Shown one piece after another: positions 20,091-30,334 of a stretch of 64,000 nt of DNA. The notes under the pieces were generated by a model. It was not told where the DNA came from, made no database searches, and saw only the letters and a list, made by a program, of their open reading frames with translations. The position numbers and the translations under genes were made by a program. Position 1 is the first letter of the stretch; every line of letters starts with the position of its first letter. The stretch is from Platanthera guangdongensis (taxonomy: Eukaryota; Streptophyta; Magnoliopsida; Asparagales; Orchidaceae): positions 76,858,564 to 76,922,563 of the forward strand of contig CM077166.1 in assembly GCA_039583875.1 (NCBI GenBank), given 5' to 3'.

Positions 20091-20660
20091 TGTAAGACCT
20101 CCCTTTTTTTCTTTTAAAACTCCGGGGTCTTATGCCCAGAACCGCCGCTTTGCGGTGACACCTTCGCGCCCGGGAAGATCGTCACTACAAAACGCGGATT
20201 CTGCCGGCCTTATTGATCACAAAAGTAGCAGTACAAGAGAAGAGACATGTAAGTCCACAGCAAATCACATATATATAAAATCTCCACGAAGGGAGTGTCC
20301 ACAGAATAGTAAAAGAGTACAGAAATGAAGGGCTTAAGCCCGGTACATCAATATCCTCACTACAGATCTCTCATGCGGAAGCAAAATAAAACAACTACTA
20401 GAAGTCGGAACTCACGATCCCAGCTGGCTGTACTCCTGAGCTATTCTGTGGACACTCCCATCGTGGAGATTTTATATATATGTGATTTGCTGTGGACTTA
20501 CATGTCTCTTCTCTTGTACTGCTACTTTTGTGATCAATAACGCCGGCAGAATCGGCGTTTTGTAGTGACGATCTTCCCGGGCGCGAAGGTGTCACCGCAA
20601 AGCGGCGGTTCTGGGCATAAGACCCCGGGGTTTTAAAAGAAAAAAAAGGGGGGTCTTACA
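20091..20660 (+). mobile_element. LTR that is a near-perfect 570-bp palindrome
   Basis: The left arm 20091-20309 starts TGTAAGACCTCCC and the right arm 20441-20660 ends GGGGTCTTACA. They are reverse complements over about 220 bp with only a handful of mismatches; the pairing continues more weakly (GAGTACAG with CTGTACTC) toward the 120-bp loop. The block begins TG and ends CA, and TGGTATCAGAGGAGG follows at 20663, so in structure it is a 5' LTR plus primer site. TATA-like TATATATA words occur in both arms. It could be a natural palindromic LTR, or an LTR duplicated in inverse orientation. Confidence 0.75.
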
Positions 20661-20662
20661 AG

Positions 20663-20677
20663 TGGTATCAGAGGAGG
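20663..20677 (+). promoter_or_regulatory. Primer-binding site for initiator-Met tRNA
   Basis: TGGTATCAGAGGAGG lies two bases after the TTACA end of the palindromic LTR. It matches the 3' end complement of plant initiator-methionine tRNA, the usual primer of Ty1/copia and many Ty3/gypsy elements. It fixes plus-strand orientation for the element that follows. Confidence 0.8.
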
Positions 20678-20739
20678 TTTCGATCCACCGACCTGTGGGT
20701 TATGGGCTGAAACTTTAACCATGCCTTAATAATGTCCCG

Positions 20740-21260
20740 ATGGACATGCCACCAAAATTTGGGGCCTTGTGGAGTTGAACTACTCCAAGAATCACCTAAA
20801 CAAGCCTAGGGGTATTTTAGTAATTTCACCCTAATTTTAATTCCAATTAATCCCATTTTTGGGCAGGGCCTAATTATGCCCTAAACCAGTTACTCCCCAA
20901 AATTCCAGGTCATTTGGGCCTCTGGATGGGCTTGAGCATCTCTTCCAATTTCAGCATTTTTGTTATTTGCAGCCCAAGACCATTCACCTTTTCAGGTCTT
21001 GCAAGTGAGATATCTCAACATGCAGAGGGCCAAATTGACTAATTTTTCTACCATAGGTCTATTATACCCCTAAGAGCAGGCCACCAAAATTTGTGGCATT
21101 TTGGAGTTGATATGCTCCAAAAATCAACAAAATTTAATTTACCAAATTCTAACAAAAACTATAGAATTATTTTCCCCAAAAATTCTCATTTTTGGGGAGG
21201 GCCTAGATATGCCTAATTAAGCCACATGCCCAAAATTTCAGTCCATTTGGACTTAGGGTT
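20740..21260 (+). repeat. Diverged 333-bp tandem duplication
   Basis: GCCACCAAAATTTG occurs near 20747 and again near 21080. In both copies it is followed by a 'ttg.ggagttga' phrase, an 'atttttgggcagggcct' (second copy 'ggggaggg') phrase and 'ccaaaatt.cag.ccatttgg'. Identity is perhaps 70 percent by eye. No coding frame is shared. Confidence 0.7.
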
Positions 21261-22319
21261 TGGGCAGGGCTCTCATTTTAGTTTCTGATCTACTCTAGGA
21301 CCAGCCCTAGGAAAATGGCTCTATAGGGCAGTAGACTTAACCAAAAATTATGTGTAACATATCAAATTAAAGGTAACGTCAAGACCTACAATTTTCATGT
21401 TGAGAACATTTTATGAAAAAGGTTGCAAGTGCCCTAAATATTGGCATGCAAAAGTCGGATGAAAAGAAGCAGAAAATAGCACTATTCCTGTGAAAAAATA
21501 ATTCCAGGATTAAAATTAATGCATGGCACAGATCTTAAAGCAAATGGACGGCTACTGCTTTTCTTCTCCAAACCGCCTGGAATCCAGCCGAGCTTTCACG
21601 GGGGCTTTCCCGGCGGCTACCGGCGGCGCCTCCACCGGCAAACATCACCTCCCCCCTCACGGTGGTGGGGGCAAGCTTTTGCCGACAGCTAGGGCGGCGG
21701 GAGGTGGCGGCGCCGCCTCACCCGAAGCTTGCAAAAACGCAATTAATGGCGGAATGAAGAACTGGGTTCGGGCTCATTCAAGCCCGAACCCTACCCTAAA
21801 CATTCCTAAGATCTATGCATGAAGAGAGAGGTGAGGGAGGACCTTCCCGGCGGCCTTGCGATGTGAGGAGAGGCGGGGGACCATTGCGGCGGCGGCGGCG
21901 CTTATCTCTCGGTTTTCACGGCTCCAACTCGGTTTCTCTCTCTCCCTCTGCTGCTCTCCTTGTCCTGAGGGTAATGAACTGAAAGGAGAGAGGGGGGAAG
22001 TGAGAAGATGAAGTATAGGGGGGCGGTATTTCCTAAGTGAAGGTGGCGGTTTTGCCTTGTTATTGTCACCATGCATGCATGGGTGGGCCCCACTCCATCC
22101 ACCTCCTTCTCCATGACTCCAGGGGTCGGCCAGCCCAAGTGGGGGCTGATGGCATGGGTCCAAGTGGCTCATTCCACTAAACACCCTTAAATATACCCCT
22201 TTCTCTCTCCTAATTATTCTTTATTTTTTGAGATTCTCTCTCTCTCTCCTAGTCACTAAGTTGGCTAGTCAATCTTCTAGTCTATTGGCAGCCCACATGT
22301 TTATTTCATCCACCAAAAC

Positions 22320-24650
22320 ATGATTAGCCCAAGTGAGTTGGGCTTGAGCTTGAGTTAGCCCATTTGGGCTAGCTTGACCCAAATCTAGGCTAGGGTTGAC
22401 TTAGGTCAATTTGGTCTTTGAGGTTGGCCCAAATGGGTCCTTGGTGACCCATTGGCCTCCCCTAAGGCCTAGGTAGGGTTGTCTTGGCCCTTTGGAGGTC
22501 ACTTGACCCTTTGGCAGGGCACTTGACCTCTTTAGGGCTAGAGTTGACTTTGGTCAACTTAGCCTTTTTAGTTGGCCCCAATGGGTCCTTGGCAGTGTTG
22601 TGGATATTGGCCGACATGTCCGACATGTCCTCCGACATGAAGGTTTGAGAGAAAAAACGACACGAAACCGTTTTAAATTTGGGTCGTGGCGTTTTGAAAA
22701 AAACGGGCCGATATATCGGTTTTAACCGACATATCGGCCCCAAAAAACGGGGATATCACCCGTTTTTTCTAATTAAAATTTTTATTTATTTATTTTATTT
22801 ATTATGTTAATTATGAAATGAGCGGGGTCGGGCCGCTGTTTTAAATCCCCCGACCCAGCTCATTTCATTTCATCCCGTCGCTCCTGCCCTAGCTCTTTCT
22901 GTCGCTCCTGCCCTAGCTCTTCCTCGCGCATTGTCGGCTCTCTAACTTCTCTGGTTCTCTGGTTCTTTCCCTCTCTAACGTGTTGTCGACACTCTATCTG
23001 GTTCTCTCCCTCTCTGGTTCTTTGGTGTTCTTCCTCTCTCCGGTTCTGTGGCTCGCTGGTGCTCTCTAGTTTTCTGGTTCTCTGGCGCTCTCCCTCTCTC
23101 ATGCGTTGTCGGCGCTCTATCTGGTTCTCTGTTGCTCTCCCTCTCTGGTTCTCTGGTGCTCTCCCTCTCTCTGGTTCTCTGTGGCTCGCTGGTGCTCCTA
23201 GCTCTCTGGTTCACTGGTTCTGTGGTTCTCTGGTGCTCTCTAGCTCGCTGGTGCTCTCCCCTCTCTCGCGCATTGGTGCTTCTTCTCCCTACCCCCCCCC
23301 CTCTCATTCTCTCGCTCTGTATTTTGGTTTTTTTTGTTGGTTGTTGTGCTAGCTGCTGTCATGCTATCTTGTTGCCTTGTGCCCTGCTGCCTTATTGGCC
23401 AGCTGCCCTACTGCCTTGCTCCATGTTGTCTTATTTGCCAGTTGTAGCATGGTGACTGCTTTGTGGGTTATTACAATCAATGACCCGTTTAGTTGTTGGT
23501 GGTTGCCCTGTTGCCTTATCAGTTCATCAAGGCATGGTGGCTGCTTTGTGGCTGACTTGCTGGTTATAGCATGGTGGCTGCCTTGTTGCCTTATTTGTCT
23601 TATTAGTTGTTGTCTTATTTTTATTTGACTTGTTTATTAGTCAACAAATGATTTGAAATACATTATTAATAGTTATTTATCCAACTTCATTTTGCAATCA
23701 ATGATGCATGTATATCAAATCTCATTTTTAACTGTCTTGCTGCTTTGTGCCTTTTGATAAATAAAATGTCGGATGCTTTGAGAGTTTGAATAATACTTGA
23801 ATGTTTTGTTTCTTTTGTTGGATACTTTCAAAGTTTGAATGATAGTTATAACGTTGTATACTAGTATACTACTGAGTATGCAAAATGTTGTTGGATAAAT
23901 AAAATGTTGCGTGAATAATATAAAAGATGTCTGAAGATCTAACAATCTAATGAAATTATGTGGCTTTTCTGATGTTGATGTTAAATGTTAAATATAGCTT
24001 AAAGTTATACAATTTTTCATCTTTAAAGTGTTAAATGTTAAATGTTACATATAACTTTTAATATTTAAAAGTTCAATATGTTGTAGAATAGGTAGTACTG
24101 TGACACGTATAAAAAATAACATTTAATTACATATATAATTATATAATATTTAAAATCCGATATATGAAATATCCCCGATATATCTCCTGATATATAAAAA
24201 ACCGACATGAAAACCCAAACCGACGTGTCCCCGACATCCGACATCTGCAACATTGGTCCTTGGTGACCCATTGGCCTCTCACTAGGGTTATGAAGGTATG
24301 TGTGGGGTCCACTTGTCTAAGGGAACTTCAATTGGCCCTTGTGCAGGTCAGTTTGACCCAATGTAGGTTAGGTTGACCCATTTAGGGTTAGAGTTGACTT
24401 TGGTCAACTTAGTCTCGTGAGTGGACCCCAATGGGTCCTAGGTGACCCATTGACCTCACTCTAGGGTTAGGTTGGCTTAGGTGGGGTCCACTTGGCTTGG
24501 GGAACTTCAATTGACCCTAAGCAGGTTAGTTTGACTCATTTAGGGTTAGGGTTGACTTGGGTCAACTTAACCCCTTTGACTGCCCTCCATGGGTCCTTAG
24601 TGCTCTAATGGATATTACAATGGGTTGATGAGACCATGGTGGGGTCTTGA
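22320..24650 (+). repeat. Minisatellite with CCCAATGGGTCCTTGGTGACCC core
   Basis: Units of about 150 to 180 bp recur near 22430, 22580, 24424 and 24590 (excluding the 1.67-kb insertion). Each has 'ggcccaaatgggtccttgg', 'tgacccattggcctc', 'ctagggttaggttg' and 'gttgacttt.gtcaactta'. The core is partly palindromic (ACCCATTGG with CCAATGGGT; TTGAC with GTCAA). Non-coding. Confidence 0.7.
22593..24255. mobile_element. Non-autonomous hAT element, 8-bp target duplication
   Basis: The element starts CAGTGTTGTGGATATTGG and ends with the reverse complement of CAATGTTGCAGATGTCGG, so the terminal repeats agree at about 12 of the first 16 positions. GTCCTTGG stands directly on both sides (22585-22592 and 24256-24263), an 8-bp duplication as expected of hAT. 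Subterminal GACATGTC/CCGACAT words crowd both ends. The 1663-bp interior codes for no transposase; it has a GC-rich leader-like part (22800-22930), a TCTCTGGTTCTCTGGTGC-type minisatellite (22930-23290) and AT-rich DNA. The open frames at 23048-23455 come from this low-complexity run. Confidence 0.9.
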
Positions 24651-24832
24651 AGTCTTGGTGAAGCCCCATGGTTATCTTAAACTAAGGTTCAGGAATTTAC
24701 TATTTGCAGACCATAGTGGTCTCACCCACATTCTTAGGTTTTCTTGGTCTTCTTGGGCTTCCTAGGGTTTGGTCATGACCTAGTCATGGCCAAAAAACAC
24801 ACTTAGGGGTCTAGTTGGATATGGGATGTTAC

Positions 24833-25491
24833 ACTTCCCCTCCTCTTCGTGGAACCACCTCCAAATCGCCCTAATTCTCTAGATCCATTCAGATCTGATA
24901 TTTTCAGCTCTTGATCCATTATTTCCACCACCCACCCGCCTTTCCCTAGCCCGGATCTGACCCAAATTAGCAGATCCACCCTCCCCCGTCCCGGATCTAC
25001 TTGTGCATGGCCAGATTTACCAATTTCTCGTCTGATCTCATCATTTACCGTCGAGGACAGTCACTGTCATCATTTACACGATGTCAGTTCCATCTTTGAT
25101 CGTTGATCGACACATCCGGACCCATAATCTTCAGTGCTTTGGTTCAGCCCGCTACTTTGTGAGTTCTCCTGTGATATTGGTTTATGTGATTTGACATCTA
25201 TCATTGGTGAACTATTATATGTTGCTTTGATTCTTGCTAGTGGAACTTTGTTTTCAATACACTACTAACTTGCACGGGGAATTATTTGCCATGCGCTTGG
25301 CTTTGGCCCTCCGTGCGGAGGAACGCCATATAAAATTGCTAAATTGAATAATCATTTTCACTCTTGATTATTTGTGTGGTGTTGAAAATCATCATTGCTC
25401 AATTTATTTGTCGTCACTTCTGACGGTTTCATTGCATTTAGCTTAGGACTAGCGTGTCACATTTGCATTTCACCCCAGGAGCCAAGGTTTT
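24833..25491 (+). other. Internal part of a pol-less retroelement, no ORF
   Basis: C-rich then AT-rich DNA leads into the 3' ORF below. The start CTTCCCCTCCTCTTCGTGG directly follows a TTACA that may be an LTR end. No gag motif was found here, unlike the sister element at 28.5-33.7 kb. Confidence 0.35.
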
Positions 25492-26271
25492 GTGCACCCC
25501 GTAGTCTATCCTACATCACTTTCCCAGGAGAATAGTCTTGTCCTTAGGCTTCCTGGGAGGACCTCACCAGCATCTACCTCATCTACCTTAGTTACCACTA
25601 CACTTTTATTCAGTTTCACGCTTCTGTCTGGACCCCTACTCCAAGAAGCAGCACTTGACTCTAGTGAGTCATTCTTCTTGGATGTCGCTCACACTTTTGG
25701 CGATCCCACTTTTGGTTCACCTTACATAGATTTTGTTTTTTGTGATAGCACTTTTAGTTGATTGCACTACCCTACGGTTATGAATAAGCTTGATTTCAAA
25801 CTTTCTAGGCTAAGTCGTAGAAGGAGAATTGACTCAATCCCTAGACTTTTTCTTCCTACTAGGGAATCGCGTTTTAAAAGAGTCCTCTGGTTATTTTTAA
25901 AGGGTAAATTTGTGAACAGTTTTAAAATTTGTCGTGCTAGTCAGATTCTCGCGAGTGTTATAATTGCAATGATTGGTCTGGGTTTTGTAGACCAAGACGA
26001 TAACGGTTTGCGAGCGACTTTGGAAAACTACAACTCCATGGCTGGTTTTATCACCGGGAGTTGTCTTTTTCCAACGGAGATTGGTTTCTTGTGTATTTCA
26101 GGAAAGAGGGTATATCATCAGTTGATGCGCAAGAACGACAGGTCATTCCTTTATTCCACTTTCTGCGATAATAGGGCAGTGGCAATGTACTTTCTCGTCT
26201 TAACACTTGGATGTTTTAGTGGCAAGTTTTATCATCTCAACGGGGTCGAACTCTCTCAACCCCAGGGGAAT
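25492..26271 (+). pseudogene. 3'-proximal ORF of a gag/3'-ORF LTR family, copy 1
   Basis: Two frames joined by a single in-frame TGA (25759-25761) read 'HTFGDPTFGSPYIDFVF', then 'LHYPTVMNKLDFKLSRL', 'IPRLFLPTRESRFKRVLWLF', 'NSFKICR' and 'RATLENYNSMAGF', ending just before the 3' LTR. The block PYIDFVF..(20 to 30 residues)..RFK..LW..L is shared with minus-strand copies at 30560-30790 and 51830-52020, always upstream of the 3' LTR. I do not recognise it as protease, RT, RNase H, integrase or chromodomain. Function unknown; it might be an additional structural ORF. The frame is otherwise open for 250 codons, which suggests a relatively young copy. Confidence 0.65.
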
Positions 26272-26485
26272 TGATGCAACCTGAGGTTGCGTCTTACATT
26301 ATTATTTTTAAAATTTGTCGTAATTGTGCAATGCACGTCTATATTGTGCATGTTTTTATTTTTCGTGCTCGATGTTAGTCTTTTGTTTTATCGGGCACGT
26401 TTGTATCGTGCACGTTGTCCGGCTTATCGGTGTGACCAGACGATAAGACCTTGTATGAAAAGATCCGTCAAATTAGGAGTGGTGT
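26272..26485 (+). mobile_element. Truncated 3' LTR starting TGATGCAACC
   Basis: A purine-rich tract (CCCCAGGGGAAT) precedes TGATGCAACCTGAGGTTGCG, which contains an inverted repeat GCAACCT-GAGGTTGC. The same start TGATGCAACC, preceded by GGGAGAAT, bounds the minus-strand family members at 29873 and 51249. The LTR breaks off at 26485, where the second gene-5' duplicate begins. Its AT-rich body (GTGCA.., TCGGGCACG words) shows no further landmarks. Confidence 0.7.
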
Positions 26486-27600
26486 TTATTTAGGCAAGCA
26501 AGTGAGATTTCATACAAATTAAGCTATTAATATATTCATTACTTTCAAAGTTATTATTTTGATGGAGAATTTCTAAAGCCATTTCATCGTTTAGAGTGGA
26601 CACCAAGAGCCATCTTTATTTATCTCCATTTATTACCCAATTAATATTTGATCAAAATATTGGTTGAAACCCCCTCTTTAATTCCTACAGTCGGCCTATG
26701 CAAGTTGAACTCCCCCTTCCCCACCAATTTAATTCCTACAGCCAACCTCAATTAAAACCCCCAATTAAAAACCATTGATTAAATATAACCTAGAATCTCT
26801 TTATAAACCTATCCATTTTTCCGTCAAAAAGAAGCTAGAGAAAAATGGAATGAACGGAGACAAACCTCTGATCTTTTCGTAACTCCCAGCGGACGCCCAC
26901 CTGTTTCCAATTCCAGACGCCCAACGCCATCTTCTTGCCCCTCACCAGCCAGCGCCACCGCGGTCAGAGTCCTTCCAAGCTCCGGAAACCAGTCCTCCAC
27001 CGTCTACAGCCTAGGGTTACAATTCCGCCGCCAGCTCTTCCGACCCGCTCTGATGATATCACTACTAGGCGTCGCCTGCTCGGTCGACTTTGAAGGAGTG
27101 TCCTGAGGGCCCTTCTGCCTCCGGCAAATCTTCCTCCAGTAGCGTCCGGCAGTGCCGAGCCGCCAGCTTCTGTGCGGCAAGCTAGCGTCGCCGCAGGACA
27201 CCCGACGCCATCTTCTCGCCCCTCACCAGCCAGCGCCACAGCAGACGGAGTCCTTCTAAGGCTCTGGATACCAGTCCTCCGCCGTCTGCAGCCTCGGGTT
27301 ACGATTTCGCCGCCAGCTCTTCGCACCCATTCCGACAATATCACTCCTCCTGGGTGCCGCCTGCTCGGTCGACTTCGAAAGAGTGTACTGAGGGCCCTTC
27401 TACCTCCGGCAAATCTTCCTCCAACAGCCCCCGACGGTGCCGAGCTGCCAGCTTCTGTGCGGCAAGCTCGCAAGCCTCCTGCGAAATTGTCATCAGCCTC
27501 CCAAATCCCGATTAAGTTTCATGTTGCTGCCTAAAACTCCTCCAGGCTCTGCCAACCAATTCCTTGATCTGTCTCTTGCAGAAGCTGAAGGTATATCTTT
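26486..27600 (+). repeat. Gene 5'-region duplicate, copy 2, with inner 271-bp duplication
   Basis: It is the sister of 18106-18880: the same AGGCAAGCAAGTGAGATT start, a TATA box (CTCTTTATAAACC near 26800) and the same GC-rich leader. Here the leader segment from ACGCCATCTTC (26934) is repeated from 27205, a 271-bp tandem duplication not found in copy 1. It ends with ATGTTGCTGCCTAAAACTCC, coding for MLLPKTPPGSANQFLDLSL and AEAE, then GAAG/GTATAT, a plausible first exon with a donor site. I cannot name the gene. A 35-bp scrap matching the sequence upstream of copy 1 appears again at 27947, hinting at a former tandem array. Confidence 0.65.
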
Positions 27601-28517
27601 TCTTCTGGTCTCTTGCTTGTGATTGCTAGTATAATAATATGCTTAGTTGTAATCAATCAAAAAAAATCAGAGCTTGCTTGCCTAGGTTAACATTTCCTGT
27701 TTGCCATTAAAATTTCATCTCTTTGTTTTTATTTCCTCCTTGTGACACTTGTGGAAGAAATTATCAAAAGTTGAATACGTATAAACGTTAATTCTCTTTT
27801 GCGTGTATATGAACCATAGATTGGTTATCAAATGGGAATATTCAAGACAATCTGTTGGCACCGCCTTATTTTGAAAGACGACTCACAAATTTATCTTTTT
27901 AAAATAAATTTCAGATTTAGGTATGCAACATTTTAGTAACAGACAAACACATTATTCATATATCTAGCTAGTATAGCATAATGCAGCACCTAACTTTAAT
28001 TTATTCCCAAACGAGCGACAGGCACGGGGCTACGCATCTACGGCCAACTACGACAATACCTCAACTACGATAGTGACACGAGAGGTCACGGCATTGTCCC
28101 GGCACGATGACGCTCCCGCAGCTCGCAAACCCTTGAGTGTTATACTGCGCTCGTCGCTCATTTTGCGGTGTGCATGAAGGTTTTCGAGCGGCGGAGAGAA
28201 CACATTTTTATTTTAGGTATAGAGTTTTGTCTATATGAGAGCATATTTATTAAAAAAAAAAAGAAAAACCAATAAATTTTAAAAATTGAAATTTTTTAAA
28301 AAAAAGAAGGGTAAAATCGGAAAGTGAATGTTTAACCACAGAGTGTTTTCCCTTATATAGTATAGATAAAGACTGTGGCATCATCTGACAGTATATATGC
28401 ATTTTTTCTATTGTAATTTTAAATCTAGTGGCTGAGTGTGTAGGAAAAGCTAGGCTCATATATATATGCTCTCTCTCTTCTCCTTCTCTCTTCTCCCTGT
28501 TATCTATCCTCTCTGGA
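27601..28517. other. Intron-like AT-rich DNA, no gene recognised
   Basis: It follows the putative first exon and donor site and could be its intron. It includes a GC-richer stretch (28010-28190) without a motif, and C/T microsatellites at 28467-28512. No RNA gene or transposon end seen. Confidence 0.35.
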
Positions 28518-29873
28518 TGTAAACTCAAATTAAGATTTTATAAACTATATAGTTTTTTAGCAAAAAATATTTTATTTGTTATAAAATAAGATTAGGCACT
28601 TGAAAATTTAAGTGTATTTTAATTTTAAAGGCCGAGAGAGCCCAAAACTGAGTTTGCGCGCAACAATCATCACTTTCCAACGTTGAAATTTCGTGACGCC
28701 GTTAATCGTTATTCAGAAAACATTCCTCGGTATTTATTGAGTTGAATCGTCGCGAGATTTGTACGTCCACATGCAAGTACACAAGAAATAACTTATGAAA
28801 TAACGATAATCGCAGTAATGAGAACGCTCGGGGCAAGCCTTAAATTATTCAAACTATGCATAAAATTAAAACTAATCACAAACAGAGAAATCGGGTGAGG
28901 TTACCACCAAAGGTTAGTTGATCCAATCTGCAGGCGCGGAGGAGGGCAATAGCATTCAGCCGCTTGTTGGAGGGATGTGCCAGAGTCGACAACAATCGGT
29001 GAGGGGGAGGGACTGTCGGGCCACCGGAGGTTGGAACTGGACAGGCGGCCGACCGTTTGCTGGACAAATGAGTCGGAGTCGACAGCAAGAGCGCGGGACG
29101 GGACTTGGTTGGTCGCTGACGTGAGGCGGTGGGACCTCCTACCAGCGTCGGCTGTTGGAGAATGTCGCCCGTCGGATCTGGTGAGGGTCGTCGGCAGACA
29201 TGGAGGCAATGGTGCACGTTGGTTTGCGACGGTGGTTGTGGCTGGAGCGTCGGCAGGATTAATGGCCTGCGGCGATGATTGTGGCTGGAGTGACGGCAGA
29301 CTTATGGTCCTGCGGCGGTGGATGACGGAAAGGAGCGGCGGCCGAAATGTTTTGCACGGGTGACAGATACCGGCAATACAGAGAAATTGAATAGAAAATT
29401 CAATCTCTCTGTTGTCCGGGGTTGTCTTTTCAGCAGAGTAGGGTCATGCCCTTTTTATAATGAATGAGAATTTATGGAATTGAATATCAATTCCATAGCT
29501 TACCAACTAAAAAAGAACCGGCCACTTTATTTCCAAATTATAAAGTTTCCAAAGACATTGGCCGGCCATATTTTATTTTTATAAAAGATTTCTCACCAAT
29601 TTTAAACATGATATTCTCCTCTTCTTGGAACAAAAATATTCTATCATTTGAGTTTTGAAATTTAAATTTATGTATTTTAAATAACTTTAAGCTTGTTTGT
29701 TACGTCCTAACTAATAAAATTACGAGACCTATTTATTTAAGATCTCATCGGACGGTCAACCCGAAGAGCCGAACAATTTCAAATAAAAGCAGGTGCGCGA
29801 AAGAAATACATGATAATAAATAAATGTTGAAAAGTTCGAATGCGTGACTTAGGTTGCGGCGAAGGTTGCATCA
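28518..29873 (-). repeat. 3' LTR of the 5.2-kb element
   Basis: On the minus strand it runs from TGATGCAACCTTCGCCGC to GAGTTTACA. It holds a single copy of the CCACTTTATTTCCAAATTAT unit that is repeated in the other LTR. ORFs on both strands at 28876-29363 lie in its GC-rich middle, are duplicated in the sister LTR and interrupted there, and probably are not genes. Confidence 0.85.
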
Positions 29874-30334
29874 ATTCTCCCGGGATTGAAAAAGCTCGAC
29901 CCTGACGAAACTTGGCAAAAAATGGCAATGGAGAGATCAGACATCATCGTTGGAGCTAGATCGGGTGGAATATCTGGAGCCTCGACGGATGGCTCAACTG
30001 GTGGCCCAATGCGCTTCTGATCATGAACTAGGCCAAACCTCCTGCAATAAGCAATCACCTGATCTCCCTTTGAAAGGTACATCTCATGGCGATAACGACC
30101 GACAGTGAGTTTGTAATTTTCAAAAGTTGCTCGAAAAATATTAGCAGTAATTTTATGCAGTTCTCTTAAATAATTAATATGAGTTTGTGTCTCGAAGAAA
30201 ATACGTTCATGGAATGGAAGATGATGGCGATCAGGTGGGCGGGGTAACGTATAGAAAATCTCGAAAGGAGATATACTAAATGAGCGGCGTTTAGAATTAT
30301 TGCATGTGAATTTGGTTTGTGGAGGTACAAGATC

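Larger units (their letters stand above)
20678..24832 (+). mobile_element. Non-coding retroelement body (LARD-like)
   Basis: Downstream of the primer site there is no gag, protease, RT or integrase in any frame. The body holds a diverged 333-bp tandem duplication (20740-21260), a GC-rich block (21520-21930), a C/T microsatellite (22200-22250) and a minisatellite built on CCCAATGGGTCCTTGG (22320-24650) that a hAT element interrupts. It ends near GGGATGTTACA at 24832, which could be an LTR end. A large derivative with no coding capacity is the best description; it would depend on a relative for its proteins. No 3' LTR matching 20091-20660 was found, so the right limit is uncertain. Confidence 0.5.

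Noticed and set aside
19746..20117. 123-codon proline-rich ORF before the palindromic LTR
   Set aside because: C/T-rich low-complexity DNA open on both strands, extending into the LTR arm; no motif.
23048..23455. A 135-codon ORF in the hAT interior
   Set aside because: It is made of TCTCTGGTTCTCTGG-type minisatellite sequence, with comparable open frames on the other strand; composition explains it.
28876..29363. ORFs of 102 to 128 codons on both strands in the 28.9-kb LTR
   Set aside because: They lie in the GC-rich middle of an LTR and reappear altered in the sister LTR at 32.7-33.2 kb; no known domain.
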